Shown here piece by piece: positions 37,167-47,079 of a DNA stretch of 64,000 nucleotides (position 1 is its first letter; the number at the start of each line of letters is the position of its first letter). The translations under genes were made by a program, and so were the position numbers. A model generated the notes under the pieces. It made no database searches and was not told where the DNA came from. It was given only the letters and a program-made list of their open reading frames with translations. Source of the DNA: Bacillota bacterium (lineage in GTDB: Bacteria > Bacillota > Clostridia > Lachnospirales > Bianqueaceae); NCBI GenBank assembly GCA_017441925.1, contig JAFRUE010000007.1, positions 496,001 to 560,000 of the forward strand. Direction: 5' to 3'.

Positions 37167-38541
37167 CTTTCTCAACTCCCGTTAAATCGTAGTCTGTAGC
37201 GCCTGTAACAAGTGCCTGCACATAATCTCCAGACACAAGTGATCTTTTTGTCTCCAGGAAGAAATATCCGTCGATATCCGGCGCGTCTCTGTAGGTACGC
37301 CCGACATAGACCCTGGTTCCGTCGTCTTTCATCTCATCCGGCATCTCGCCCTCGATGAAAACTTCCATCTCTCTGCCGACGAGACTTGCTGTGATCTCAC
37401 GGCTGATCTTCTGCTGCAATGTCATCAGGATCTTCTCTCTGCGCTTCTTCTCCCTTGCGGGGATCTGATCCGGCATCTTGGCTGCCGGTGTATCTTCCTC
37501 GCGCGAATAGCGGAATACACCGAGTCTGTCGAAGCGGGTCTCCTGGATGAAATCCCTCATCTCCTCGAATTCCTGCTCCGTTTCTCCCGGGAAACCGGTG
37601 ATCAGCGTTGTCCGGATCGTGATATCCGGCATGGCGCCGCGCAGATCCGAGATCACCTGCAGCAGTTTCTGCTTCGTATGATGTCTCGCCATCCGTCTGA
37701 GGATCCGGTCCGAACAATGCTGTATCGGAATGTCCAGATACCGTACGATCTTAGGCTCATCCTTCATTAGGGAAATAAGCTCCGGCGTAATATCCTCTGG
37801 ATACGCGTACAGAAGCCGGATCCAGTGGACCTCCGGGATCCCGGCGATCTGACCGAGCAGTTCGGGCAGCGCATGCCGTCCGTACAGATCAAGCCCGTAT
37901 TTGGTGATATCCTGCGCGACGATATTGATCTCGCGCACTCCGAGCTCAGCCATGTCACGCGCTTCCTGCAGAATATCTTCCATCCTGCGGCTGTGATACG
38001 GTCCGCGGAGCCTGGGGATCGCACAGTAGGTACAGTTGTTGCTGCAGCCCTCCGCGATCTTCAGATAGCCGTAGAAACCCGGCGTTGTCAGGATCCGCTT
38101 CCTGTATCCGAGATCCCGTTTGTCCGGATCATCAAGCATCATCAGACAATCCGGCAGATCTTCAGGTCTATTCGCCTCTTCCGGTCCTCCCAGGAGTCTG
38201 TCGCAGACATCCGCGATACTCTCATAGCTTCCGGTCCCGATGACGGCATCGACCTCCGGCAGCTGCTCGCGGATCTCTTTGCTGTAACGCTGCGCGAGGC
38301 ATCCTGTCACGATCAATGCTTTCAGCCGTCCCGACTCCTTCAGCATACCTTTCTCGATGATCGTACGGATGCTCTCTTCCTTGGCGTCCAGAATAAAGCC
38401 GCAGGTATTGACAAAGATCGCGTCAGCCTCTGTCTCGTCTTCCGTAATCCCGTAGCCGCGTTCCGCCAGGATCCGCAGCATGATCTCGGTATCGACAGTG
38501 TTTTTGTCGCATCCGAGCGATACAAAAGCTATTCTTTTCAA
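37147..38541 (-). CDS. rimO: Ribosomal protein S12 methylthiotransferase RimO
   Basis: Radical-SAM enzyme that adds a methylthio group to the conserved Asp of ribosomal protein S12, 464 aa. The N-terminal domain carries SLGCDKNTVDTE and further cysteines (NTCGFI, GCLAQRY) for the auxiliary cluster. The radical-SAM cluster motif is CSNNCTYCAIPRLRG and the C-terminus is a TRAM domain. The start is TTG (38539-38541) with AAGGCGG 6 bases upstream, just after folD. Confidence 0.95.
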   Translation of the reverse strand: MKRIAFVSLGCDKNTVDTEIMLRILAERGYGITEDETEADAIFVNTCGFILDAKEESIRTIIEKGMLKESGRLKALIVTGCLAQRYSKEIREQLPEVDAVIGTGSYESIADVCDRLLGGPEEANRPEDLPDCLMMLDDPDKRDLGYRKRILTTPGFYGYLKIAEGCSNNCTYCAIPRLRGPYHSRRMEDILQEARDMAELGVREINIVAQDITKYGLDLYGRHALPELLGQIAGIPEVHWIRLLYAYPEDITPELISLMKDEPKIVRYLDIPIQHCSDRILRRMARHHTKQKLLQVISDLRGAMPDITIRTTLITGFPGETEQEFEEMRDFIQETRFDRLGVFRYSREEDTPAAKMPDQIPAREKKRREKILMTLQQKISREITASLVGREMEVFIEGEMPDEMKDDGTRVYVGRTYRDAPDIDGYFFLETKRSLVSGDYVQALVTGATDYDLTGVEKDVESTE

Positions 38542-38542
38542 A

Positions 38543-39409
38543 TCAGTCCGCCTTGTAATTGTTCTGTGTACAGTATGCCTGCCAGGTATTGGAAAGAAGC
38601 ATCGCGATCGTCATGGGTCCTACACCGCCCGGTACAGGCGTGATATAGGAAACCTTGCCCATGCAGCTCTCCGTATCGACGTCTCCGCAGATCCCGTCAT
38701 CAAGATGATGGATCCCGACGTCGATCACGACCGCACCGTCCTTAAGCTGCTCCCCGCGGAACATCTTCGGCTTACCGACCGCTGCGACGAAAATATCGGC
38801 TTCTTTCAGGATCTGATCCATATCCTGCGTGCGGGAATGGCAGACCGTTACCGTCCCGTTATCCGCAAGCAGAAGTCTTGCCATCGGTTTGCCGACGATA
38901 TTGGATCGTCCGGCAACGACACAGCGCTTACCGGATACCTGAATGCCGGAACGGTGCAGCAACTCCATAATTCCGAGCGGCGTGCAGCTTACAAGCGCAG
39001 AAGCGTCTCCGACGGCGGATTTGCCGACATTCATCGGATGAAATCCGTCCACGTCTTTGGCCGGATCGATCGCGAGCAGGATCTTCTGCTCATCCAGGCC
39101 CTTCGGAAGAGGCAGCTGTACAAGGATCCCGTTGACTTCCGGATCCGCGTTCAGCTCGCTGATCTTTGCAAGGACCTCCTCTTCGGACGTCTCAGCCGGC
39201 ATACGCAGTGTTTCGGATTTCATGGAAACCCATCCGCATGCTTTCTCTTTATTGTTAACATAGATCTTGGACGCTGGATCCTCTCCGACAAGAATTACTA
39301 CGAGCTTAGGCGCTTTCATGCCTGCAGAAACGGCTTTTTTGACCTTTTCCTTAAGCTCGGCGCGGACGTCTCTGGCGATCTGTTTCCCATCGATCAGTTT
39401 TGTTTCCAT
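38543..39409 (-). CDS. folD: Bifunctional methylenetetrahydrofolate dehydrogenase/cyclohydrolase FolD
   Basis: Interconverts 5,10-methylene- and 10-formyl-tetrahydrofolate for one-carbon metabolism, 288 aa. The catalytic lysine is in SKIYVNNKEKAC, the signature VNGILVQLPLPKGLDE follows, then KDVDGFHPMN, the NADP-binding VAGRSNIVGKPMARLL and the C-terminal ITPVPGGVGPMTIAMLL. It lies between ftsK and rimO with gaps of 10 and 1 bp. Confidence 0.97.
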   Translation of the reverse strand: METKLIDGKQIARDVRAELKEKVKKAVSAGMKAPKLVVILVGEDPASKIYVNNKEKACGWVSMKSETLRMPAETSEEEVLAKISELNADPEVNGILVQLPLPKGLDEQKILLAIDPAKDVDGFHPMNVGKSAVGDASALVSCTPLGIMELLHRSGIQVSGKRCVVAGRSNIVGKPMARLLLADNGTVTVCHSRTQDMDQILKEADIFVAAVGKPKMFRGEQLKDGAVVIDVGIHHLDDGICGDVDTESCMGKVSYITPVPGGVGPMTIAMLLSNTWQAYCTQNNYKAD

Positions 39410-39419
39410 ATGTTCCTCC

Positions 39420-42311
39420 TTAATAACCGTTCTGTTCTGAACTGCCCAGCGCTTCGTACTGTTCCTTCGTCATCAGCACTTTGCGCGCTTTACTGCCTTC
39501 ATCCGGTCCGACGATCCCCCGCTCAGCCATACTGTCGATCAATCTGGCCGCACGGTTAAAGCCGATGCGGAAGACCCTCTGCAGCATACTGATGGATGCT
39601 TTCTGCTTATCGACGACAAAAGCGATCGCCTGCTCCAGATATTCATCGTCATCTCCGCCGGCTGCGTCCGGATAGGCTCCTCCTGCGGATTCGATCGTAT
39701 CCATGAAATCCTGGTCATATTCCGGCGGTTCGGAAGACTGATTCTTAACGGCTTCGATAACGCGCTCCACCTCGTGATCGCTGATGAAAGCTCCCTGGAT
39801 ACGGGTGGCTTTGGTCGCGCCGATCGGCCAGAACAGCATATCACCGCGGCCGAGCAGTTTCTCTGCGCCGACCGTGTCGAGGATCGTTTTGGAATCCACG
39901 CCGGAGGATACCATGAAGGCCAGACGCGACGGGATATTAGCCTTGATAACGCCTGTTATGACATCTACGGACGGACGCTGCGTCGCAACGACCAGATGCA
40001 TGCCGGCAGCGCGGGCCATCTGCGTCAGACGCATGATCGCCTCTTCCACTTCTTTGCCGGCAGCCATCATCAGGTCCGCAAGCTCGTCGATGATGATTAC
40101 GATATGCGGCATGTTCTCCGGGATCTCTTCCATGGTATCCGCTTCGGCCCTGCGGTCGCGCAGTGCTTCGTTATAACCCTGGATATCACGGACGTTCCAG
40201 TCAGCGAAGGTCTTATAGCGTTTATTCATCTCGGAAACGGCCCAGTTCAGGGACGCTGCCGCTTTACGGACATCTGTGACGACCGGAAGCAGCAGATGCG
40301 GAATGCCGTTGTAAATACTGAGCTCTACGACCTTGGGATCGATCAGGATCAGCTTGAGCTCTTTCGGAGAAGCCTTGTACAGGAAACTGATCAGCATCGA
40401 GTTGATACAGACGCTCTTACCGGATCCGGTCGTGCCCGCGATCAGAAGGTGCGGCATCTTCGCGATGTCAGCGACCTTGATTTCGCCGTCGACCGTCTTG
40501 CCCAGACTGAAAGTCAGGCGGGAAGGCGATCTTCTGAACGTATCGCTCTCAATGATATCTCTCAGGAACACCGTATCCGCGACGGAATTCGGTACTTCGA
40601 TTCCGACCGCGCTCTTACCGGGGATCGGCGCTTCGATCCTGACGGAAGGCGCCGCCAGATTCAGACGGATATCGTCTGCAAGGCCTACGATCCGGCTGAC
40701 TTTGACGCCCTGTTTCGGGATCAGTTCATACCGGGTAACGGTCGGTCCCTTGGTGACCTGTGTTACGGTGGCCTCTACGCCAAAACTGTACAGAGCTTTC
40801 TCGAGCTTCTGCGCGTTCCTGTACTGCTCGTCACGGCTGCCCACAGACTGCGGAGTCGATTTATTCAGCAGCTCGATTGACGGAAATACATATTTGCGGG
40901 CTTTCTGAGATGTGGAAAGCTTTTTCTCAATGGAAGCGTCCATCTGATTCTGCTCTCTTGCCGTGACAGGAGCCGCTTTCTGAACAGCCTTCTCCCCGCC
41001 GGGCACACCTGTGCGCATCGGTTCCGTGAAGGAATCAAGCGGTTTCTGAGGAACATGCTCATCATTCAGGGAAAGCTGTTCAGGACGGAAAGCCTGGTCC
41101 GTCTGTACGGTATGTGAAGTATAGGATGTCTGCTCCTTCTGAACGTTTGCAGCAGTCTGCATCGTCTGAGAAGGCTGGTCTGCCGTTGCGGCAGCAGCTG
41201 ATACCGGAATCGTCACGACAGCATCCTGCGGGTCATCAAAGAACTGCAGTTTCCGGTCGTCGCGGACCGGAACGGATCCATCGGCAGGCTGCTTCTTGCT
41301 CTGATAATCGTTATAGGAGATCAGCGGAATATCCACTGCTCCGTCCTTGATCGGACGGCGGACCTCCCGGATCACTTCTTTGATATCTTTCTCTTCCTGG
41401 ACCGGCTTACGTTTCATCCAATCCGGAATATCATCGGAATCATCCACATAATTGCTGGTCTTAGCGATCGCGCGGATCCGTTCGCGTTTCTCATGCAGGT
41501 CCGGGATCACTTCAACCGGCTCAGCCGGCATCTGGATCGCTTCCTTCTGCTCAAGCCTCTCGTTACGCTTCTGGACTTCATACTGATGGATCCTGTCCTT
41601 TACGTTATCCGTAGCGTTTTTGGTAGCTTTCCTGGCATGGATCCAGGCCGCGATAGCGGCGGAAACAGCGGATTTCTCCGTGATCACGACGATGCAGATC
41701 ACGAGGACCGCGAGCAGGATCAGAATCGTCCCCGCCTTACCGATCATCGACATCAGCCAGTTGCCGCAGGCCGCGCCGATCACACCGCCGGAATACCAGG
41801 GAGCGTTATTATAGAGTTCCTTAGCCGCGACAGTCGGGTCTCCGCCGACAACATGCATCATGACGCACATATCGAAAAGCAGAACGATCCAGGCGAACCA
41901 TTTGCCTGCCGGCACGCGGAATTTCTTAAAGAAAAGACGGATCGCCGAGAAAACGATCAGGAACAGGCTGAACAGATAGGCTCCGATGCCGAAGACGCCT
42001 ACGATCCACGTCCGGATCACATTCCCGGCCTTGCCGAATCCCGATCCGAAACAGATGCACAAAAACACCAGCACCATAAGAAACAGGAGAGCCAGATACC
42101 ATGCCTCCTGCCGGATGGAGCCGGAAATACGCGTCTGCTTGACCGGCTGTCTGGTCGGCTGCTTCGCCGTCTGTCTTGTACCCGTCCTGGATCTTGCTGA
42201 CGAGCGGGAAGCGCCTGAAGATCTTGCTTGAGCGGTCCGGGTGCTCTTCGCCGCTTGTGAACTCTTCCCTGTGGTTGTTTTCCTGGTAGTAGTTTGCTTC
42301 TTGGCAGCCAT
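39420..42311 (-). CDS. ftsK: DNA translocase FtsK/SpoIIIE
   Basis: A 963-aa septum-located DNA pump. A basic Lys/Thr/Arg-rich N-terminus (1-65) precedes about four membrane helices (~70-215). A variable linker (~215-480), the motor with Walker A LIAGTTGSGKSVCINS and Walker B IVIIIDELADLMM, and a C-terminal gamma winged-helix domain (SMLQRVFRIGFNRAARLIDSM region) follow. It segregates chromosomes at division and, in spore formers, into the forespore. The long basic leader is unusual but fits a cytoplasmic tail. Confidence 0.95.
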   Translation of the reverse strand: MAAKKQTTTRKTTTGKSSQAAKSTRTAQARSSGASRSSARSRTGTRQTAKQPTRQPVKQTRISGSIRQEAWYLALLFLMVLVFLCICFGSGFGKAGNVIRTWIVGVFGIGAYLFSLFLIVFSAIRLFFKKFRVPAGKWFAWIVLLFDMCVMMHVVGGDPTVAAKELYNNAPWYSGGVIGAACGNWLMSMIGKAGTILILLAVLVICIVVITEKSAVSAAIAAWIHARKATKNATDNVKDRIHQYEVQKRNERLEQKEAIQMPAEPVEVIPDLHEKRERIRAIAKTSNYVDDSDDIPDWMKRKPVQEEKDIKEVIREVRRPIKDGAVDIPLISYNDYQSKKQPADGSVPVRDDRKLQFFDDPQDAVVTIPVSAAAATADQPSQTMQTAANVQKEQTSYTSHTVQTDQAFRPEQLSLNDEHVPQKPLDSFTEPMRTGVPGGEKAVQKAAPVTAREQNQMDASIEKKLSTSQKARKYVFPSIELLNKSTPQSVGSRDEQYRNAQKLEKALYSFGVEATVTQVTKGPTVTRYELIPKQGVKVSRIVGLADDIRLNLAAPSVRIEAPIPGKSAVGIEVPNSVADTVFLRDIIESDTFRRSPSRLTFSLGKTVDGEIKVADIAKMPHLLIAGTTGSGKSVCINSMLISFLYKASPKELKLILIDPKVVELSIYNGIPHLLLPVVTDVRKAAASLNWAVSEMNKRYKTFADWNVRDIQGYNEALRDRRAEADTMEEIPENMPHIVIIIDELADLMMAAGKEVEEAIMRLTQMARAAGMHLVVATQRPSVDVITGVIKANIPSRLAFMVSSGVDSKTILDTVGAEKLLGRGDMLFWPIGATKATRIQGAFISDHEVERVIEAVKNQSSEPPEYDQDFMDTIESAGGAYPDAAGGDDDEYLEQAIAFVVDKQKASISMLQRVFRIGFNRAARLIDSMAERGIVGPDEGSKARKVLMTKEQYEALGSSEQNGY

Positions 42312-42326
42312 TGTTCTCCCCGTCTG

Positions 42327-43175
42327 TTAAATGAAGAATCCGGCGATCACCGCAACCAGTCCGATCGCCGCGCAATAATATCCGAAATAATAGAATTTGC
42401 CTCTTTTAAGGATTCTGAGCAGGAAACGGATGCACAGATAACCGGAAACCGCCGCGATAAGAATGCCGACAAGATACGGACCCGCGTTCACGGCAAATGA
42501 ATCAAATCCGGCATCCAGCAGATTCAGGAGCGCCGCGCCGGCGATCGCCGGCAGAGAGATCAGGAAAGAAAACTCCACAGCGAACTCCGGATTCAGTCCG
42601 GCTGCAAACTCCGTAACGATCGTGGATCCGGAACGGGAAATGCCCGGGATCGTCGCGAAGCCCTGGACCGTCCCGATCGTCAGGACGTCGCGGATCTTCA
42701 TATCTTCCAGTTGCTTAGTACCTGCCGGGATCTTCTTCGAAAGGAACAGGATCGCCGCTGTGATGAGAAGCGCGCAGCCGACCGCTGTCAGTGAAGACAG
42801 GAACAGGTCTTCAAGGAATTTCTGGACCAGAAGTCCGATAATCGCCGTAGGAACGCTCGCAAGGATCACATAGAGAGCGAGCAGCCTCTCCCGGTACATC
42901 CGGAACGGATTCTTCGTCCTGTTGACAAGATAACGGATCCCGTCCACTACAAGCAGTACGACTTCCCGGATCAGGACCCAGACGTCTTTATAGTAGACTG
43001 CACATACCGCAAGCAGTGTGCCGACGTGCAGCAGCACATCAAAAAGCGGACCCACGTCCGTGTTGATATGAAAAAGCATCCCCGCGATCGCGAGATGTCC
43101 GGAACTGGATACAGGAAGGAACTCGGTCAGTCCCTGCAAAAGCGCAAGCCAGATCGCCTGCCAATAAGTTATCAT
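42327..43175 (-). CDS. uppP: Undecaprenyl-diphosphatase
   Basis: Membrane enzyme (BacA/UppP) recycling the undecaprenyl pyrophosphate carrier of wall synthesis, 282 aa, about eight membrane helices. Diagnostic motifs are QGLTEFLPVSSSGHL (residues ~15-29) and PGISRSGSTI (~170). ACGGAGGAG precedes the ATG. It has its own promoter at 43232-43260 and is followed by ftsK in the same direction. Confidence 0.96.
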   Translation of the reverse strand: MITYWQAIWLALLQGLTEFLPVSSSGHLAIAGMLFHINTDVGPLFDVLLHVGTLLAVCAVYYKDVWVLIREVVLLVVDGIRYLVNRTKNPFRMYRERLLALYVILASVPTAIIGLLVQKFLEDLFLSSLTAVGCALLITAAILFLSKKIPAGTKQLEDMKIRDVLTIGTVQGFATIPGISRSGSTIVTEFAAGLNPEFAVEFSFLISLPAIAGAALLNLLDAGFDSFAVNAGPYLVGILIAAVSGYLCIRFLLRILKRGKFYYFGYYCAAIGLVAVIAGFFI

Positions 43176-43231
43176 TGCTTATGTTCTCCTCCGTATATTT
43201 GTATTAAAGAACATAGTTACATACATAGTTT

Positions 43232-43260
43232 ATTATACATCCAAAAGTCAATTGTGTAAA
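43232..43260 (-). promoter_or_regulatory. Promoter of uppP
   Basis: TTTACA (43255-43260), 17-base spacer, perfect TATAAT (43232-43237) on the minus strand. Confidence 0.8.
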
Positions 43261-43286
43261 GTCCGAGCTTGTGAACAAAATCCGAA

Positions 43287-43733
43287 CTATAGCAGAATCT
43301 TTTCGACTTTATATGTACTGCCGCTGACCGTCAGGACAGCCATTGAAGGCGGGCTCATCTTCCTGCTCATCCAAGCGCTGCCTGGATTTAGGAACAGCAC
43401 TCCGCCGCTCATCTGTTCGGAATACACATGCGTATGCCCGTGGATCACGATATCCGTCTCCTCCGGGATCTCATGGATTCTGTAACGGTTATGGACCACA
43501 AAGAAATTCACTTCTTCGATGGTAAAACGCAGTGTCTCCAGCTGTCCGTACGGGATGAACATGTCGTTATTTCCCCTGACCATATACATCGGAGCGATCC
43601 TGTCGAGCTCCTTGGCTATTCTCTCCGTATCAAAATCTCCGGCATGGATGATCTTATCGCATTTCTGAAGGATCCTGACCGCACCGGGACGCAGGATTCC
43701 GTGTGTATCCGAGATCACGCCGACTTTTGTCAT
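43287..43733 (-). CDS. YfcE/MJ0936-type metallophosphoesterase
   Basis: A 148-aa calcineurin-like phosphodiesterase. Metal-binding motifs are GVISDTHG (residue ~5), HAGDFDT (~31), RGNND (~53), VHNRY and VIHGHTHV (~96). Family members hydrolyse small phosphodiesters; the physiological substrate is unknown. It lies between the dut terminator and uppP with no clear promoter of its own within the short upstream gap. Confidence 0.92.
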   Translation of the reverse strand: MTKVGVISDTHGILRPGAVRILQKCDKIIHAGDFDTERIAKELDRIAPMYMVRGNNDMFIPYGQLETLRFTIEEVNFFVVHNRYRIHEIPEETDIVIHGHTHVYSEQMSGGVLFLNPGSAWMSRKMSPPSMAVLTVSGSTYKVEKILL

Positions 43734-43765
43734 AATTGCCTCCGCAATGATTTGTCTTCTGCAGT

Positions 43766-43804
43766 AAAAACGAAAAGCTGCCCATCCCCGGGGGGACAGA
43801 CAGC
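43766..43804 (-). terminator. Strong terminator after dut
   Basis: A 13-bp stem pairs 43777-43789 with 43792-43804 on the minus strand (GCTGTCTGTCCCC with GGGGATGGGCAGC, three G-U pairs). TTTTCGTTTTT follows. It begins 2 bp after the dut stop. Confidence 0.88.
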
Positions 43805-43805
43805 A

Positions 43806-44321
43806 TTACTTGCTGTTCGTAGAACCGAATCCGCCGGTACGCCGTGCTTTTACGGGCATATCATCGTCCGTCAGGTAATACTTCTGCAGGATGCCTTGCG
43901 CAAAAGCATCGCCTTTACGCAGGGACAGTTCCTTCCTGCCTCCGTTATAGATTCCGACCTTAATATGTCCCTCGTTGTCCGCTCCGGCATAGTCCGCATC
44001 GATGACCGCTGTGGAATTGAGCAGTCTTACCGAGTATCTGAATCCGAGACTGGAACGGATATAGATCCCGAGCCAGAGATCTCCCGGCATCAGGATCCTG
44101 AGCCCTGTCGGGATCACTGCTTCCTCTCCCGGCTTCAATACAAAGTCAAACGGCGTCCTCAGATCGTATCCTGCAGAAAACGCCGTTCCTCTCTGCGGGA
44201 GAGAAATGGCGTCGTATTCGGCCCGCAGGAGATCTTCCGATTCCGCGTCCCCGGCTCCGTCCAGCATCGGGAGGCGGTCCTCCCGATACTGACGGTAGCT
44301 TATTTTTTCAAATTTAGTCAT
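43806..44321 (-). CDS. dut: dUTP diphosphatase
   Basis: Trimeric dUTPase, 171 aa, keeps uracil out of DNA and makes dUMP. The five motifs are recognisable: AGYDLRTP, IYIRSSLGFR, STAVIDADYAG, GDAFAQGIL and the C-terminal RRTGGFGSTNSK P-loop-like tail. The ATG (44319-44321) overlaps the pnp stop (TGATG), giving translational coupling. A TTG one codon earlier is possible. The N-terminal ~30 residues are a lineage-specific extension. Confidence 0.94.
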   Translation of the reverse strand: MTKFEKISYRQYREDRLPMLDGAGDAESEDLLRAEYDAISLPQRGTAFSAGYDLRTPFDFVLKPGEEAVIPTGLRILMPGDLWLGIYIRSSLGFRYSVRLLNSTAVIDADYAGADNEGHIKVGIYNGGRKELSLRKGDAFAQGILQKYYLTDDDMPVKARRTGGFGSTNSK

Positions 44322-46501
44322 CAATGGTTCCTGCGGTCGCGGCGGTTGTTATTGTTCTGACGACGTCCGGAATCATGATTCTGATCTCCGCCCTCACGAG
44401 GAGGCAGCAGAGCCTTGCGGGAGACCTTGACCTTGCCCTGATCATCGATACCGATGACCTTGACCATGATCTCATCGCCGATCTTCAGAACGTCTTCGAC
44501 CTTGTCGATCCGCTCATAGCTGATCTCGGAGATATGCAGCAGCGCGTCCTTACTTGGCGTCAGCTGTACAAAAGCTCCGAAAGTGGCCAGACGTACGACC
44601 TTAGCATTGTAGACCTCATCGATCTCAACATCCTTCGCGATGGACTCGATGATGGCGATGGCCTTCTTGGACATCTCCTCATCCGCTCCGAAAACAAATA
44701 CGTGTCCGTCGTCCTCAATGTCGATCTTGGTGCCGGTCTCGGCAATGATCTGGTTGATGACCTTGCCCTTCGGGCCGACGACTTCGCCGATCTTCTCAGG
44801 ATTGATCTGAGTCTGATAGATCTTGGGAGCATACTTGGAAACGCTCTCTCTCGGCTGGGAAATAACGGGCAGCATGATGTTGTTCAGGATATACTCACGG
44901 GCGGTACGGTTGCGTCTGATCGCTCCTTCGATGATCGCACGGGTCAGACCGTGGATCTTGATATCCATCTGGATCGCCGTGATGCCCTTGAAGGTACCGG
45001 CGACCTTGAAGTCCATATCGCCGAAGAAATCTTCCAGTCCCTGAATATCGGTCAGCAAGATGAAATCATCCTCGCTCTCGCCTGTTACCAGACCACAGGA
45101 GATACCGGCTACCGGAGCGGAGATCGGAACGCCTGCCGCCATCAGTGCCAGCGTACTGCCGCAGATGGAACCCTGGGAAGTGGAACCGTTGGAGCTAAGG
45201 ACTTCAGATACCAGACGGATCGCATACGGGAAATCATCGACAGAAGGAATGACCGGGAGCAGTGCACGCTCAGCCAGAGCTCCGTGTCCGATCTCACGGC
45301 GTCCCGGGCCGCGGCTCGGACGTGTCTCGCCTACAGAGTAGGAAGGCATGTTGTAATGATGGATATATCTCTTGGTCTCTTCCAGTTCATCCAGACCGTC
45401 AAGCTTCTGCTGTTCGCTGATCGCACCGAGCGTTGCAACGGTAAGGACCTGCGTCTGTCCGCGCTTGAACAGGCCGCTGCCATGAGTACGCGGCAGAATG
45501 TCGACTTCTGCAGACATGGGACGGATCTCGTCCATCGCACGTCCGTCGGGACGCTTGCCGTCGATCTTGATCATCTTGCGGACTGTCTTCTTTTCATACT
45601 GATAAACAGCATCTGCAACATTGGCATTGTAGATTTCCTGTCTGTCTTCCGGAAGGGTCGCGATATACTGCTGGAACTCTTCGGTCAGAGCCGCGACAGC
45701 CTCTTCTCTCTTGGCCTTGTCGTCTGTGAAAACAGCGACTTCCATACGCTCCTGCGGGATCACTCTCTCCAGATCCTCGACGACTTCCGCCGGAATCACA
45801 TGCTCCTGGTAATCATGCTTCGGCTTGCCGACCTCAGCAACGATCTCATTGATGAACGCAACGATCTTCTTATTGACTTCATCGCCGAAGAAGATAGCTT
45901 CCAGGACCTTGTCCTCGGGAACTTCCTTGGCGCCGGCTTCGATCATGACGACCTTGTCTGCTGTAGAAGCTACGGTCAGATTCAGTTCGCTCTTCTCGCG
46001 CTGTGCGGACGTCGGGTTAATGACCAGCTCTCCGTCGACCAGACCTACGGATACAGCACCGATCGGGCCATCGAACGGAATGTCGGAGATCGAAACCGCG
46101 ATGGAAGATCCGACCATTGCCAGGATCTCAGGCGCGCAATCCTGATCCACACACAGAACAGTGTTGACCAGCGCTACGTCATTGCGGTAATCCTTGGGGA
46201 ACAGCGGACGCATCGGACGGTCGATGCAGCGTGCGGTCAGAACGGCATTCTCTGTCGGACGTCCTTCTCTCTTAACGAAACTTCCGGGGATCTTGCCGAC
46301 AGAATACAGTCTCTCCTCGTAATCTACGGACAGCGGGAAGAAATCGATGCCTTCTCTGGGAGCCTTGGACGCTGTCGCCGTGGACAGAACGCAGGTATCT
46401 CCGTAGTACAGCAGGACCTCTCCGTTAGCCTGCTCTGCGACCTTGCCGATGACGGCACGCAGGGTGCGTCCCGCAAGTTCCATTGTGAATTCTCTTGCCA
46501 T
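44321..46501 (-). CDS. pnp: Polyribonucleotide nucleotidyltransferase (PNPase)
   Basis: Phosphorolytic 3'-5' exoribonuclease of the RNA degradosome, 726 aa. Two RNase-PH domains ([36 protein letters not shown], the catalytic region [16 protein letters not shown]), a KH domain ([17 protein letters not shown]) and an S1 domain ([19 protein letters not shown]) are present. A basic tail ([14 protein letters not shown]) ends the protein. The start at [12 protein letters not shown] follows AAGGAAAA; upstream codons cover the rpsO-pnp intergenic region. It follows rpsO, the classical order. Confidence 0.97.
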   Translation of the reverse strand: MAREFTMELAGRTLRAVIGKVAEQANGEVLLYYGDTCVLSTATASKAPREGIDFFPLSVDYEERLYSVGKIPGSFVKREGRPTENAVLTARCIDRPMRPLFPKDYRNDVALVNTVLCVDQDCAPEILAMVGSSIAVSISDIPFDGPIGAVSVGLVDGELVINPTSAQREKSELNLTVASTADKVVMIEAGAKEVPEDKVLEAIFFGDEVNKKIVAFINEIVAEVGKPKHDYQEHVIPAEVVEDLERVIPQERMEVAVFTDDKAKREEAVAALTEEFQQYIATLPEDRQEIYNANVADAVYQYEKKTVRKMIKIDGKRPDGRAMDEIRPMSAEVDILPRTHGSGLFKRGQTQVLTVATLGAISEQQKLDGLDELEETKRYIHHYNMPSYSVGETRPSRGPGRREIGHGALAERALLPVIPSVDDFPYAIRLVSEVLSSNGSTSQGSICGSTLALMAAGVPISAPVAGISCGLVTGESEDDFILLTDIQGLEDFFGDMDFKVAGTFKGITAIQMDIKIHGLTRAIIEGAIRRNRTAREYILNNIMLPVISQPRESVSKYAPKIYQTQINPEKIGEVVGPKGKVINQIIAETGTKIDIEDDGHVFVFGADEEMSKKAIAIIESIAKDVEIDEVYNAKVVRLATFGAFVQLTPSKDALLHISEISYERIDKVEDVLKIGDEIMVKVIGIDDQGKVKVSRKALLPPREGGDQNHDSGRRQNNNNRRDRRNH

Positions 46502-46564
46502 GTGTTTTTCCTTTTCCTTTCCTATACCTGTACTTCCAACACAGAAAAGCACCCGCTTTTCTGC

Positions 46565-46599
46565 AAAAACAGGGCGGATGCAATAACTACACCCGCCCT
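46565..46599 (-). terminator. Terminator between rpsO and pnp
   Basis: AGGGCGG (46571-46577) pairs with CCGCCCT (46593-46599); on the minus strand GTTTTTG follows. Read-through or processing here is the classical way pnp is expressed from the rpsO promoter. Confidence 0.75.
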
Positions 46600-46635
46600 T
46601 GTCGGCTTAGTTTGCTTCCGAAAAGAAACCCGTGA

Positions 46636-46899
46636 TCACCGTCTGATGTTCAGGCGCTTGATCAGATCACGATACTTTTCGATATCCTTGGACATCAGAT
46701 AATCGAGAAGCCCACGTCTCTGTCCTACCAGCATCAGCATTCCGCGGCGGGAATGATGATCCTTCTGATGTTCCTTCAGATGAGCTGTCAGATGATTGAT
46801 ACGCTCGGTCAGCAGAGCGATCTGTACGGATGTGGATCCCGTATCCTTCTCGTTCGCTCCGAACTCTCTGACGATTTCCTGCTTTCTTTCCTTGGTCAT
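46636..46899 (-). CDS. rpsO: Ribosomal protein S15
   Basis: An 87-aa small-subunit protein binding the 16S rRNA central domain. Family segments are [40 protein letters not shown] and RRGLLDYL. The ATG giving [10 protein letters not shown] has TGGAGG 8 bases upstream; the Met five codons earlier overlaps the ribosome-binding site. Transcribed from a promoter ~95 bp upstream with a structured leader. Confidence 0.97.
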   Translation of the reverse strand: MTKERKQEIVREFGANEKDTGSTSVQIALLTERINHLTAHLKEHQKDHHSRRGMLMLVGQRRGLLDYLMSKDIEKYRDLIKRLNIRR

Positions 46900-46938
46900 A
46901 ACAATATCCTCCATTAGAAATTATAATGATCGCCGGCA

Positions 46939-46972
46939 GCTTCGCAAAGGTTGGAGAGTCCGAAAGCGAAGC
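46939..46972 (-). promoter_or_regulatory. Candidate S15 leader stem in the rpsO 5' UTR
   Basis: In the ~90-nt leader, GCTTCGC (46966-46972 on the minus strand) pairs perfectly with GCGAAGC (46939-46945) over a 20-base loop containing GGACTCTCC. S15 represses its own mRNA through varied leader structures in bacteria. I cannot match this to a named class. Confidence 0.4.
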
Positions 46973-46994
46973 CGCGGTTCACTCACAAGACGGT

Positions 46995-47023
46995 ATTATA
47001 ACATGCGGAAATCCAAAAGTAAA
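46995..47023 (-). promoter_or_regulatory. Promoter of rpsO-pnp-dut
   Basis: TTTACT (47018-47023), 17-base spacer, perfect TATAAT (46995-47000) on the minus strand. Confidence 0.75.
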
Positions 47024-47079
47024 GAGCAAAATTCACGATTTTTTCGCGGAATCTGCAGGATTTCCGGCCCGCATTCCTC

